From Ailanthus altissimus (Eukaryota > Streptophyta > Magnoliopsida > Sapindales > Simaroubaceae): DNA of 64,000 bases. The stretch covers positions 13,888,001-13,952,000 of the forward strand of contig OX327686.1 in the NCBI GenBank assembly GCA_946807835.1, given 5' to 3'. The first letter of the stretch is position 1, and the number at the start of each line of letters is the position of its first letter. Below are positions 24,357 through 35,514 of this stretch, piece by piece. A program made the position numbers and the translations under genes. Under the pieces are notes generated by a model. That model made no database searches, was not told where the DNA came from, and worked only from the letters and a program-made list of their open reading frames with translations.

Positions 24357-24693
24357 GTAGAGCCCAGCTTTCTCATAATCCCCCTATGGTCAAGGAAAAA
24401 TCACATCACTGCCATTAGTAGTCAAAAGAGCCAAACAAACTCAATACATTAGATTTGCATGCAGAAAGCTTGCCAAAATAAATAATCAAAATTGAGATAC
24501 ATTAATAGTTATAAACATGCAGGTGATATAAATGACAGTTTTACATCGGAGCCACTTAAACAGCATGATTATCTTGCACCTACTGCTTTTTTCTGTTATG
24601 CAGGAAATTAAATTCAGAGGGAGTAATTCCACCTTAGAATACGATGAACAACACACCTATTTCAAATCATATCATAATAAATTATTTTCAGAC

Positions 24694-24907
24694 CTTGCTA
24701 TGATAAGATCGTGCTAAATTGTAGTAAGAATGTGACTTTGTTGGTCCATGATTGGTTACGGCAAGTGCTGTTTCAGTCAGTTGCTTCGCTAAGAAATGCT
24801 GACCAGTGAAGAAAAGTGATTTGCTAGATAGTTCAGAGCCATTGCACAGTATGGGTATATCTCAAAGGCTCTCTGCATTTTTTCCATTCCTTTCCTTATT
24901 CCAGCAG
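24694..24907 (-). pseudogene. CTR9 exon 8 with 1-bp frameshift
   Basis: The exon reads well through MALNYLANHF and then the frame slips by one base in a T run (near 24813-24817, minus strand CACTTTTCTTCACTGG). One T fewer than needed for the NHFFFTGQ motif leads to a TAG a few codons later. After the slip the other frame continues the family sequence (GQHFLAKQLTETALAV) to the end of the exon. Confidence 0.85.
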
Positions 24908-27383
24908 CTGTGTAGACAATAATACAGCATCAGAGTTAGCCAGCTACATTTGTGTCAGAATTAGATTGCTCAAAGAAACGATTAATATTTACTAACAAAT
25001 AAGGACTAAAACTGAAAAAATGCATTCATCTTAAAGATATTGTAAATCTCAAAAACTCACCATCATTTCCATGCAAATCTGTAATTGCAAGTGCAACAAG
25101 AGCCTCAGCATTTTCTGGACCTAACTACAAATATAAAATTGAGAAACACATACTCAAAGCATCAGCAATAAACATGAAGCTGAATCAGCCAATTACTTCA
25201 AATTCAATATATGGACAACAGTTAATATCAACACCTGCAAAGTTCGTTGAAATGCCTGTTGAGCTTTCTCAAGTTGACCCATTTTATAGCGACAGAGACC
25301 TATACCAAGTCTTGCACTTCCAGGACAATCAGGATAAACTTGTAATGCCTGCTAACAAAAGGTCATACATTATGGAAGAACACAGACGTCAAAATTTGTG
25401 TTAAGACTAAGATTATATCCCCAAATAGCGCATATGGGATATCAGGCAGAGGGCTAGTAATGAGCTCTAACAACTCATATTTAGACATAACATGCCAGAG
25501 GTTGACAAAGTATATGTTAGTTTAAATGGCACAAATTGAGGTGAAAATTACAAACCTTACAGAACTCCAGCGAATCAGAATAACGTCCATGATTAAACTC
25601 AACACATGCCTGCAGACATCAAGGGTAAATTATTTGCAGCAAAAAAGCAGCACATATACTGAGGTATTAAGAGGTGCTTGACCTCTATCAGTTAGTCATG
25701 TCACCTAACAGAAAAATAATGAAAAAGCTGCTCCAATTCTCATTATAACTTTTATTTCTGCAGTTTTAATCTATCCCTAGGTCACCACCCCCATGTCTTA
25801 TTCTGGCGTTTGATACCTGTTTTTTGCTAGATGAGGCCACATGCATTACAATGCCCCACAGTCTAGTTTCTTAGATGCGGAAAGAAACACAGTAGACATA
25901 CTTCGATAATTGGAGAATTTTTAAGTAAACTTATCTCAATTGTGCAGCCCTCTTGATCCAAAATGGCAAAGATGAGGTTTAATTGAGCAAAGTCGGCATC
26001 ATCACATCATCTAAAATTAAGGGCCTGTTTAGTATAGAGGTCTTTCTACTGTGTTCTGGAAGCACAACAACTAAAGTATTTAGTAAAAACTACCAGTTCA
26101 CAATTAGGTGTTTACCAAATATTCACCTTCTTACGTTCTGCAGCTAGTGCTTCTATTCCACAACTATGGCTTCAAAAACTCAATACCTCCATATCAAATA
26201 AACCTTAAGTTAACAAAAATGTAGGAGAAGAGATAAAATCACTATGCATAAGGACAATTTTTTTAAGTGGTCAACTCTTGGTAAGGCATTGCCATCACAA
26301 AATTTTGAATTTAGAGTAAAGCTACCAGGTAAGGTTTTAATCTGTCTGATTTCCTGGGAAGTTTTAGTTGCAGAGGACAGAGCCTTTTTTTTTTTTATAG
26401 TTTTTGCTTCGCCCGTGGACATCTGGTCCAACTCTGTATTCATTTTTTCTCACTGATACTTTGTTTTGTTCCCTATCAAGAAAAAAGAAAAAAGGAGCAA
26501 AGCAAGCTATCCAGTTTTTGAATTACTAGCATTTAGCAAAATTACTTCATGAGAAGAACAGTTCAAAGTACCTGACCCATAAGAGCTGAAATGTTATCGC
26601 GATCTACCTCTAATACAATCTTAAAGGCACTAGATGCCTGTTCTACTTCACCCTTAGCCAGTAAAACTTGACCTGTACAGAAAACATGACTCTATTAACC
26701 CAAAACTAAAGAACAGCTAACCACCTATTAGATATACTGACCAATCTACAATCTTTTAAAACACTAAAACGGGATAGAAATAAAATAGGTAGTACAAGTA
26801 GCACATAATTTAGTATGTTAACACTAAACACTTTCACATGCATGTAAATTATAAGGAATATCTTAGAAACAATGCAATAAGTTAACCATTTATGAACAAT
26901 CAGTCAAGCTTTGTTCAGTAGACAGGTTAACCCATAAAAAGGGTGAAGACAGATATAATGAGGAAAACATGAATCTGTGAAGAAAAGCCCTTTGAATAAA
27001 ATGGCTAATCAAATATAAACATCAGAAACCACTAAAGCAAGGATTTCAAATGATGAATATTTCTTCCTATTATATATTTTTCTGTTGCTTACCAAGGAAA
27101 AGAAAAGAGGAATCCACCAAACAACTGTACAAAGAAGACCTACATAAGAAGCCTGTCGTTCATAATGCTTATCGCTAGGATGTATAGGAAGACAGTAAAG
27201 AGGACTAATTTAAGCTAGTTTTAAGAGGTCATCCAGGAAAATATTCCAATACAAAACTGAATGAATAAATAATCCATGGACATGTCAGATAACCTTATGA
27301 ACAATGTTTGAGCTTAAGATAGTCATCTAGTTCAATATTTCTTAGATGTATATGACATCATAAAGAACTCCAAGAACTTGTAC

Positions 27384-27548
27384 CTTTCCCAACCCAAGTA
27401 GATGGTTCATGCATGTCGATTCTTGAAGCTTTATTGTAGTATTGTGTTGCCAGAATAAAATGATCTTCCTTTTCTTTTTGTTTTGTCTCAATTCTCCCAA
27501 GGTAAGCAATCCTCTCATATCTAACATTGGCATAATATTCATCAATCT
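27384..27548 (-). pseudogene. CTR9 exon 3 with about ten residues missing
   Basis: The exon reads DEYYANVRYERIA and continues directly with YLGRIETKQKEKED. In plant CTR9 proteins I know, about ten residues (ILNALGAYYS-like) separate these segments. The gap is a multiple of three, so the frame is kept. It removes part of a helix in a TPR-like repeat. Confidence 0.65.
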
Positions 27549-27733
27549 CTGTGAGAAAACATAAGGCAGCACCACATCAAAAAAGTAATTTTAACACCCT
27601 CCTAACAAACAGACTATTTAGTTGCACTCACCCACTGGCATCATTTATCTTCTTAGTGGAAACCAAAATTGTGAACATCAACATATTACAACAAAAGAGC
27701 CATTGACATTGATAGCTAAAAAGAGAGAGATAC

Positions 27734-27791
27734 CTAGACTAGACCCTTCCTCTAAAATTTGACGAAATTGTTCAAATTTTCCTTGTTTGAA
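27734..27791 (-). pseudogene. CTR9 exon 2 without a visible splice acceptor
   Basis: The frame reads FKQGKFEQFRQILEEGSS and ends at a GT donor (27733). Upstream of the F the expected Arg-Glu-Tyr is replaced by Asn and Thr codons, and no AG stands where exon 1 (which ends in phase 0 at 28157) would join. The acceptor seems to be mutated or deleted. Confidence 0.7.
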
Positions 27792-28404
27792 ATTTGTACA
27801 ATTAAATAATTTTATTCTTTATACCCTGAGTACTCAACTCCACAGAACCATTAAGGCATTACATACTACTGAAATTTCAAAAAAGGGAAAAAAAAAACTT
27901 CTTTCCCCTGAACAAATTAATCCAAAACCTATTTCACATTAGCTCCTTGACTGCAAAGAAAGCAAAAATCAAATCCCTCCAAAACCAACTATTATCAAAC
28001 ATCAAATACTTAAAGAGAAATTCGTCCAAAAGCTTAAAATATATTATGCTTGGAAATTGGTGAGCAACAAAGTGAAATAAATTCAAACCGGAATCACGAT
28101 ACCACACGCAACGGAAAATGTGCAAATAAAAGGAAAGGGAAAGAAGAAAAACGAACCGCGATGATGAGCCAGAGATCGAGAGGGGCTTGCTCCGCCTTTA
28201 GAATATCTAGAATATCAGAGGAGTCTCTAGGGAGCTGATCCAGTGCCACTCTCACCTCCTCCTCCGAGTTCTGCACCGGTATGTACACGATCGCCATTGA
28301 TTCCGCTTAACTCGATTCAACAATCAAAATTTAACCCTAACTAAATGAAATAGTGTGTGTGTTTATCTTGTTTTAGATCTTGGTGATTTGCTGGCAGTGG
28401 GAGC

Positions 28405-28521
28405 ATGCATGAGTGCCAAATTTGCAAGCGAAAGAAGGATGTCACTATTGGTTCGTGTAGCAGGTGTTATTCGAAAGTCGTGGTAATTTCCTTTTCCGCT
28501 CTTCTTTCTGTAGATATTTGA
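28405..28521 (+). CDS. Possible zinc-ribbon first exon, divergent from CTR9
   Basis: This frame of 38 codons starts 108 bp from the CTR9 start codon, in the opposite direction. Its first part reads MHECQICKRKKDVTIGSC and then SRCYSKVV, giving C-x2-C-x10-C-x2-C, a zinc-ribbon spacing. A GTAATT donor follows KVV, so it may be the first exon of a gene whose remainder has been lost to the transposon-rich region on the right. I cannot name it, and the four cysteines could be chance in so short a frame. Confidence 0.3.
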   Translation: MHECQICKRKKDVTIGSCSRCYSKVVVISFSALLSVDI

Positions 28522-29271
28522 ATTTTCTTTATCTTTTCGGATATTGCGATTTTAACCATTTGACTTGTAAATACTTTCATGTTATACCATTTTCTAAATT
28601 GTATTTTTCCGGATTTTACAAAAATTATAGTTGTATCATTTTACTGGTAGTAAATGATTTGTATTATTGAGCTGGAAGTTGAAATTCAAGAAAAAAATTC
28701 AATGACAAATTCCTAGCCAAAATTTTATGATTTCATTCCAAATTCTAAATGCATCTTATAGGTTTTGAAATATCATTACTCTAGAAAAATTAATTAACAT
28801 ACACACTTATTATTTTCAAAAAAACTATTAAGCTATTGGATGAATTTGTTGTGAAATTTTTGACAAAAAATTTATAATTCTATGAGATTTTTTTTTTTAC
28901 TTTTATGATAATTTTTTTTATTATATGCAAATTTTAATAAATATAATTGCCCCCAAGAACTTCGACCTACGTCCAACCTATCAAGAAGAGACCCAACCTC
29001 TAATAGGCTCATTCTAAAGTCTAAAATCCACAAATTCATTGGGGACCAATTTTTAGGCCTAATCCTCTGAGACTCATTTCACCTTAAACCCAACCTTAAA
29101 GGTTTACGTATAAGGCTCTGAACGCCTGGGTCCAAATGCCAACATCAATAAAGAATTGTCCTCGATAATAAAAAATGTCCTTAATAATAAACAATTATCT
29201 TCAGTATGCCAAAACAGTTGGCTTTAACATAATTAATCTATCTACCCCCTAAAACTTGTTCATAAACTACC
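28522..29271. other. AT-rich non-coding region at transposon border
   Basis: No gene is visible. Positions 28522-28950 are AT-rich and featureless. From about 28960 the composition changes, and the sequence may be the start of the decayed gypsy LTR that continues beyond the MITE at 29280. This boundary is uncertain. Confidence 0.5.
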
Positions 29272-29279
29272 CCTACAAC

Positions 29280-29719
29280 TAGGGGTGGGCAAAAAATCGA
29301 AAAATCGAACCGGACCCGAAAAACCGAACCGAATTGGTCGGTTCGGTTCGGTTTTTCTCTTGGTCGGTTCGGTTTTCGGTTTTTTATTTTAAAAACCGAA
29401 AAATTCGGTTTGGTTTTCGGTTCGGAAGGCCGAACCGAGAACCGAACCGAAAAAACCGAATTTAAAAAAAATAAAAAAATTAAAAAAAAAAATTAAAAAA
29501 AATTAAAAAAAATTAAAAAAAATTAAAAAAATTATAAAACCGAACCGAACCGACCCAAACCGAACCGAAAAACCAAAACCCGAACCAAACCGGTTCGGTT
29601 CGGTTCGGTTTTTAATTTTTCGGTTCGGTTTTCGGTTTTATTTTTCAAAAACCGACCGGCTCGGTTCGGTTTTCGGTTCACACTAAAAACCGAACCGAAC
29701 CGGATTTGCCCACCCCTAA
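29280..29719. mobile_element. hAT-type MITE, GGTTCGGTT family, with 8-bp duplication
   Basis: The element begins TAGGGGTGGGCAAA and ends TTTGCCCACCCCTAA, so the termini are inverted repeats. CCTACAAC flanks it at 29272-29279 and 29720-29727, an exact 8-bp target duplication of hAT type. The interior is a long imperfect palindrome of GGTTCGGTT and AACCGAACCG units around an A/T-rich core (AATTAAAAAAA repeats). It has no ORF, so it would need transposase from elsewhere. Confidence 0.92.
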
Positions 29720-30046
29720 CCTACAACCACAAATGTGCATTGTACCGAAGATCTCAAATACATCATATTTCTATAATTTAGAGAATATTGCAGTCCAAAA
29801 ATATAAGAAAGAATCCTAATTCTTATAGGACTCAAACGACAAAAGTGTACACGGGATCCTATATAAAGCGCAATATATCATTTAGAGAAAAGAGGTTCTT
29901 TTGAAAGTACAAAATTCTTACTTTTGACCATCTTATTTTCTCTAAACTCTTAATTTTTCAATTATCATTTTTTTCATAAATAACCTCCACCGGTAACTTA
30001 AGTATCAAAGGATTATTATTAAAGATAACTATCAGTGTAGCTTAAC

Positions 30047-31360
30047 TAGGGATGGCAATGGACGGGTTTAGGATGGATACCTTTAATATCATATCCATAT
30101 CCGCTTAAAACATAAAATATTATATTTTTCCCAAATTTGTTACGGATTTGGAGTATCGTTACTAAATTCGTATTTGCGGGTTTGTACCTATTACCAAACC
30201 CGCAACGGGTTATCTGCGAATTTTAAGTGGGTTTTGAATTAATATAATAAAAAATAAAATTATAATATTAATTTAATTAAAATTTTCTAAATTATAGCAA
30301 TTAAAATAATATCAATTATACTTCCAAATTTATTTAATTAAATGTTATAATTTTAACTTCAATTTTAATTTTAATTACATTAAAAATTATAATTTCAAAT
30401 CTAATCTCGATTTTAATTACGATAAATGTTATAATTTCAATTACGTTAAATATTTTAATTTTAATTACGTTAAATATTATAATTTCAAATCTAATTTTGA
30501 TTTCAATTACGTTAAATATTATAACTCCAAAATCAATTTCAATTTCAATTATGTTAATGTTATAATTATAATTTCAATTTCGATATCAATTATGTTAAAA
30601 ATTATAATTTTTTATTCTAATTTTGATTTCAATTACGTTAAATGTCATAACTCTAAATCAAATTTTGATTTCAATTACATTAAATTATTATAATTATAAT
30701 TCTAATTTTGATAGTTAAATGTTATAATTCCAAATCCAATTTCAATTACGTTAAATATTTTAATTTTAATTCTAATTCTAATTTTATTTACATTAAATAT
30801 TATAATTATTGTGTTAAATGTTATAATTTCAAATCCAATTTCAATTTCAATCACATTAAATGTTATCATTCTAAATTCAATTTCATTTCCAATTTCAATT
30901 GCGTTTAATGTTTAATTCTAATTACAATTACAATTTCAATTATGTTAAATGTTATAATTCTAAATTCAATTCCAATTACATTAAATATTAAATATTTTAG
31001 TTCCAATTTCAATTATGTTAAATGCTATAATTTTATTTTTAATTTCAATTACAATCATTAGTCCTTTTGAACTAATTTTATTGAATGGTATGAGTAATAT
31101 CAAATCAAATCTAGACTTTTTGATGTGAGATAAAAATACATGCAAAAATAATCAACTCATATTTTTATTTTTTATTTTTTTTTAAATGAAGTATGTGCGG
31201 ATACCCATTGTGGGTATCCGCGGATTTTTCACCAAAATCATACCCGTACAAAATCTGTTGCGGGTTTTAATTTTGTATACCAAACCCGTTTCAAACCTTA
31301 CAAAATTCTTCCAAATGCGGGCGGGTTTTAGCGGGTTTGCAAATTTTTTTGCTATCCCTA
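30047..31360. mobile_element. hAT-type non-autonomous element with repeat-filled interior
   Basis: The ends are TAGGGATGGCAA and TTGCTATCCCTA, near-perfect inverted termini. AGCTTAAC flanks it at 30039-30046 and 31361-31368, an exact 8-bp target duplication. Subterminal parts contain GGGTTT/CCGC-rich segments, seen as AACCCGC and GCGGGTTT near both ends. The interior from about 30250 to 31050 is an irregular tandem array of a unit like TTATAATTTCAAATCTAATT followed by TTGATTTCAATTACGTTAAA, about 40-45 bp long. No transposase frame exists. Confidence 0.9.
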
Positions 31361-31368
31361 AGCTTAAC

Positions 31369-32392
31369 CGATTATGTGAGTGCAGATATTAATCTCAAAG
31401 ATTGACTTATTCCAACATAAAGAGATCGAACCATTATTCCCAAGAGGAAAATAAATTCTATTTGTGACTAAAATATCCCTTAGATTCCATGATCAACAAT
31501 TTAATGTTGTTTATAGAATGATACAAAAGGTCATGAAGGCTAATCCCCAAAGTGAATAAGACGATCATTCGATCCAAAACAAACCAAGACCATAAACAAC
31601 ACAAACCTATGGTAAGAAATCATGTGTAAGCAAATCTGAACGATAGCATAGTTGAAATTTGGGAAGAAAATATAGAACGATAGAGGAAACGCAAATCGGC
31701 CTCGCCTAAAGGTTGGAACTAGAAAGATCATTAAAAGAGATGAAGAAAGAAAGATAGGAGTGGAAGAACATGTTGTTAGAATACTAGATAACCATAGGAG
31801 ATTATAAGGGTGTCAAAAACCTTGAAGAGCAGCCAACTGACAAGTAGGACCCTTCAAACCTTAGAAACCTCTCCTATTAATCGGTATAACTGGAACTACT
31901 CAACGATATACTCATACAAAAAAGGGAAAAATATGTAAAGAGAGACATTGCACAGGCTAAAAAAGAGCCATTTTCGGAGCAAAAGGTCATATTAAGAATA
32001 CGATGACTGGGCACCTGCACAATCACAAGTTAAAGACCCGAAAAGAGTAAAAAGAAATACTAAAGAGAAAGAAGAGGACGAGTTAGATAAGCATGGCGTC
32101 CAGTGAATTTTATTAGCAAAATATAATGCTATGGAAGAGAAAATGGGCAGAGACAAACTGAGAGACACAACACCAAGAGAAGTAGCTTTGGAAGAAAAAG
32201 GTTAAAGGACTGCAAGAAAGAATATAAGAAATCATGGAGGGTAGAGAGTAGCGAGAACCACCTCTTCTAAAAATGGTAAAAAGGGAACAAAAATCGCCAT
32301 TTATCAACGAGCTTAAAGATATAGAGCTATTTGTAGGTTGTTTTTATTACCAAGCATCTCGGTGTATAAAGGGATGTTTGATCTAAATCATA
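31369..32392 (+). other. Gypsy leader/gag-like decayed stretch
   Basis: No intact ORF. TAATGTTGTTTATAGAA at 31502-31518 looks like a heavily mutated primer-binding site. From about 31740 to 32340 short + strand frames are charged and Glu/Lys-rich (for example LLAKYNAMEEKMGRDKLRD), as in gag N-terminal regions of Tat-type elements. This is a weak assignment that depends on the RT and protease remnants downstream. Confidence 0.35.
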
Positions 32393-34440
32393 TGTTGAAA
32401 ATGGTGTTTACGTGTCATTCCAATCATGTATAAATATTAATTATTTAATATTTATATAATAAATATTTCAAATAAAATCATTAATATTAAATTATATATT
32501 GTAAGATGCTTGTAACATTTTAGACATTGTATGATCTGAAAAAGTTCAGATATGATCTAAAGAAGTTTAGATCAATGTTAAAAATTAGCAATACTGAGAG
32601 GTATAAATGCTAAAAGTTAGCACTGCTAAAAGTTAGCAGGTTATAAAGTCAGCAAAATTTAAAGAGTTACGAGTTATGTTTGAAATATAACAAAGACTTA
32701 AGGATATATTAGCAATGACATAGTTGCAAGAAATTGTATATAGTGCTTGGAAATGACATTGTGCAAATATGTTCTTAAAATTTAATGTTCTTGATTTATC
32801 TTCACTAATGCAGATTTGTCGATAAAGACCTTATCATATATAAATCAGTGTATGTCTATATTTAGATAGTTCAGATGGTTAATCTTAGTAGACCATGAGC
32901 TTAATAAAAGCTCGTATAGGCATATAGGTATTCAGTGAGGACTAGGTACTAAACAGACTCAATGAGGACCTCCAATAGACATCCCATAAAGCTGTTAATG
33001 AAGTGTTCTCTAGAGTTGAGTAGTATTCATAGTCCCTTGACTTGAGCACCATGGTGGGCTTGTGAGTGATCTCTCATACTTAGATTCTACATATGTTAGA
33101 GACCTTTCATAGTCTGACCACTAGGTGTCGCTGGGTATGGTCTGATGCTCATAGAGTTTGGTGTGTGTAGACATGGGATCCATCACCTCATATGAGTAAA
33201 TTGGATATCCCGATGCTCTGAGATTATATTTCAGAAAGTCTTATGGTTATAAGCAATAAATTAGAGAAAGAGTTTTCGTGGGATAAATAATATTACAAAA
33301 GTGTTTGCGGATATTATTTATGGAAATATGAATCTAGAGATAAGTTCACGATTGAGCATATCGAGATTTGATGGTGATGATCTATATCTTCGCTCTTTTA
33401 AAATATAAATGACGAAGGAATTATATGAATATGTATTAACCTTAACTTATATGGTTCAACATATAGTATTATTATTTCTATAACGTGTATGTGAGGCATC
33501 ATATAGGAACTTATAAAAGAGTTCTGTAAGACAAACATGTGTGAACCTAGGGAGTCTCATTATATAAAGATTACTTATTATACACTGGCATAGCACATCA
33601 GATTAAATGGTTCGATCTAGGAAGTTCTCAGAAAGCATGAATTATTAAAGCCTAGGATGTTGACAAGTGGAACTTGTTATTTCATTCCTTCATTGGATGC
33701 CACATGTTATGCCATTAATTTGTAATGGCATAACACATGGTATAATGTTAATGGTCCATTTAATTATTAAATGTTAGTAGTTAAATTTGGCCAAATGAAA
33801 TAATTTGTAATTTGTGGCATGAGAAGCCAATATTTGACCTAAAATAATTAAGCATATAGTCATATGGTGGTCACATAAATGTTAAGCTTTGTCATTAAGC
33901 ATTTGATGGCTAAGGCATGCTTTGTCACACTTTAATGAAAGCATGAGGTGGCTTTCTCTTAGTACATTTGGCTACTAATCTTAATGAAGATTCGGCCAGT
34001 ATATTAATTTGACACCAAGCTTATTTTATAGCATGAAGTGGAAAATTGAAATGCCTTGTCATTCTTATTTTTTTAGGCCACTAATTGAAGTTTAATTGGC
34101 TAATATGGTAGTGGACTTAGCTATGTAAACGAGGACCTCAATTCATTTATGTACAGTAAGCAAAAATAGCAAATATACATAATAAGTTCGAGAGATACAT
34201 CTGAAGCAAGTGTTGCTTCAATTTTTACTAAGAAAATAAAGCTACCATTATAGCTTAAGAAATTCCACCCATCCTTAACTAGAACTGTATAAAGCACGCT
34301 TTAAGGATGAGCCCCATTTTATCTTATTAATGTAATAAGATGTATTATGTTATATTTTGATACGTATATTATACATGTGTAACGTGCAAATGTATTAAAA
34401 TTAAGATGCACATATTCACCATACGAATAGCACACTAACA
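32393..34440 (+). repeat. Long LTR (about 2 kb family), + orientation
   Basis: It starts TGTTGAAAATGG and ends CACTAACA. It aligns over most of its first kilobase with 43788-45958 (shared TATTGTAAGATGCTTGTAAC and GGTGTCGCTGGGTATGGTC in same or near-same form) and, in inverse, with 34640-35514 and 47238-48918. A tRNA-Met-like primer motif (ATGGTATCGAAG) follows at about 34535-34546. This suggests a Ty1-copia element with very long LTRs, though that clade call is tentative. Confidence 0.75.
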
Positions 34441-34639
34441 CTACAATGTGGATTAAATGACCAATTTATTAGCTATTGTCAAGTTGAGACAGTATCAGAT
34501 GTGCTGACTATTTCATATGAACTTTGAGGGGTAAGCCCTTCTATGGTATCGAAGTTTGAAGTAGAAGAGCATTTCTTCATATAATGAGTTAACCAATAAC
34601 TTTGTGCATCAATTTTGAGGTGCATGTAAATCGACCAAA

Positions 34640-35514
34640 GATTTCATCACCGTCAAATCTCTATATGCTCAACTATGAACTTATCTCCAGATTTATATTT
34701 TCGTAAACAATATCTGTAAACTCTTTTACGATATTATTTAACCCTATAGAAAATACATTTTTAGGGTTTTTGCTTTTGGCTAAAAGATTTCCTAAAATAC
34801 AATTATTATAGCATCAAGATGTATAACTCACCCATATGAGCTGACGAGTCTCATATTTATACATACCAGACTTCATGAGCATTGGACTGTATCCAACGAC
34901 ACCCAGAGGTTAGATCATGAAAGTTCTCTGACATATATAGAATCAAAGTATGATGGATCACTCATAAGGCCATTGTAGTGCTCAGGTTAAAGGATCACGA
35001 ATATTACTCAACTTGAGAAGACCTTCAATTAAAGGTTCTATAAAATGTTTATTGAAGGTCCTTGTGAGTCTATTCAGTACCTAGTTTTTGCTGAATACCT
35101 TTATACTTAAACGAGTTTTTGCTAAGCCACATTTTGCTAAGACTAACCATCTGGACACACTGATCTGGAAGGAATACCAATCGACCTATGTTGACAGCTA
35201 TAGATCTGGAATGATATTTTTTAAAACATACTGCGTAATGACATTTCTTAGCACCATTTGCAACTATGTCATTACTAATATATTCATAAGTCTTTGTCTC
35301 ATTTAAGATAAGATTCTAACTCTTATTATGCTAATATCTAAGATGACCCGAACTCCTTTAAATTAAATCTAAACTCCTTTAGATCTATAATGTCTAAAAA
35401 TGTAATAAACTTAGTACCATATAATTAAGTAGTAATTATTATATTGAAATATTTATTATATAAATATCAAATATTCATACAAATTAGAATGGCGTGTATG
35501 TATCGACTCCAACA
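34640..35514 (-). repeat. Partial long LTR, inverted copy
   Basis: Read on the minus strand it starts TGTTGGAGTCGATAC at 35514 and follows the first 870 bases or so of the long LTR family, ending near 34640 in the TTTGACGGTGATGA region. It faces the 32393-34440 copy head to head, separated by about 200 bp. The other part of this LTR is absent. Confidence 0.75.

Larger units (their letters stand above)
12903..28297 (-). pseudogene. VIP6 (CTR9), pseudogene: CTR9/VIP6 (Paf1 complex, TPR protein) unprocessed pseudogene
   Basis: CTR9 is the TPR scaffold of the Paf1 complex in RNA polymerase II elongation and histone modification; in Arabidopsis it controls flowering through FLC. Start ATG is 28297-28295 (MAIVYIPVQNSEEEVR). 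Recognisable exons on the minus strand: 28297-28157, about 27791-27734, 27548-27384, 26672-26572, 25609-25556, 25351-25235, 25124-25061, 24907-24694, 24383-24299, 23642-23542, 23438-23346, 22356-22288, 22174-22082, 21888-21793, 20937-20836, 20767-20660, 20559-20335, 19700-19434, 19328-19258, 18707-18390, 13223-12903. They encode TPR-type helices, then a Glu/Lys-rich coiled coil, then the acidic/basic tail with AHDLLAAAGLED and ARRRRAWSESDDDE. Introns are kept, so it arose by gene or genome duplication or by decay in place, not from mRNA. Lesions listed separately (frameshift, five stops, two deletions, lost acceptor) make a full protein impossible. Exon borders are read from splice motifs and family knowledge. 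Confidence 0.9.

Noticed and set aside
12903..28297. Working CTR9 gene with long introns
   Set aside because: First reading suggested a normal gene, but in-frame stops in at least four exons, a frameshift and missing exons exclude it unless the assembly is badly wrong here.
30708..30908. 66-codon ORF rich in Asn, Phe and Tyr
   Set aside because: It is a translation of the AT-rich tandem array inside the hAT-type element; the apparent peptide repeat reflects the DNA repeat.
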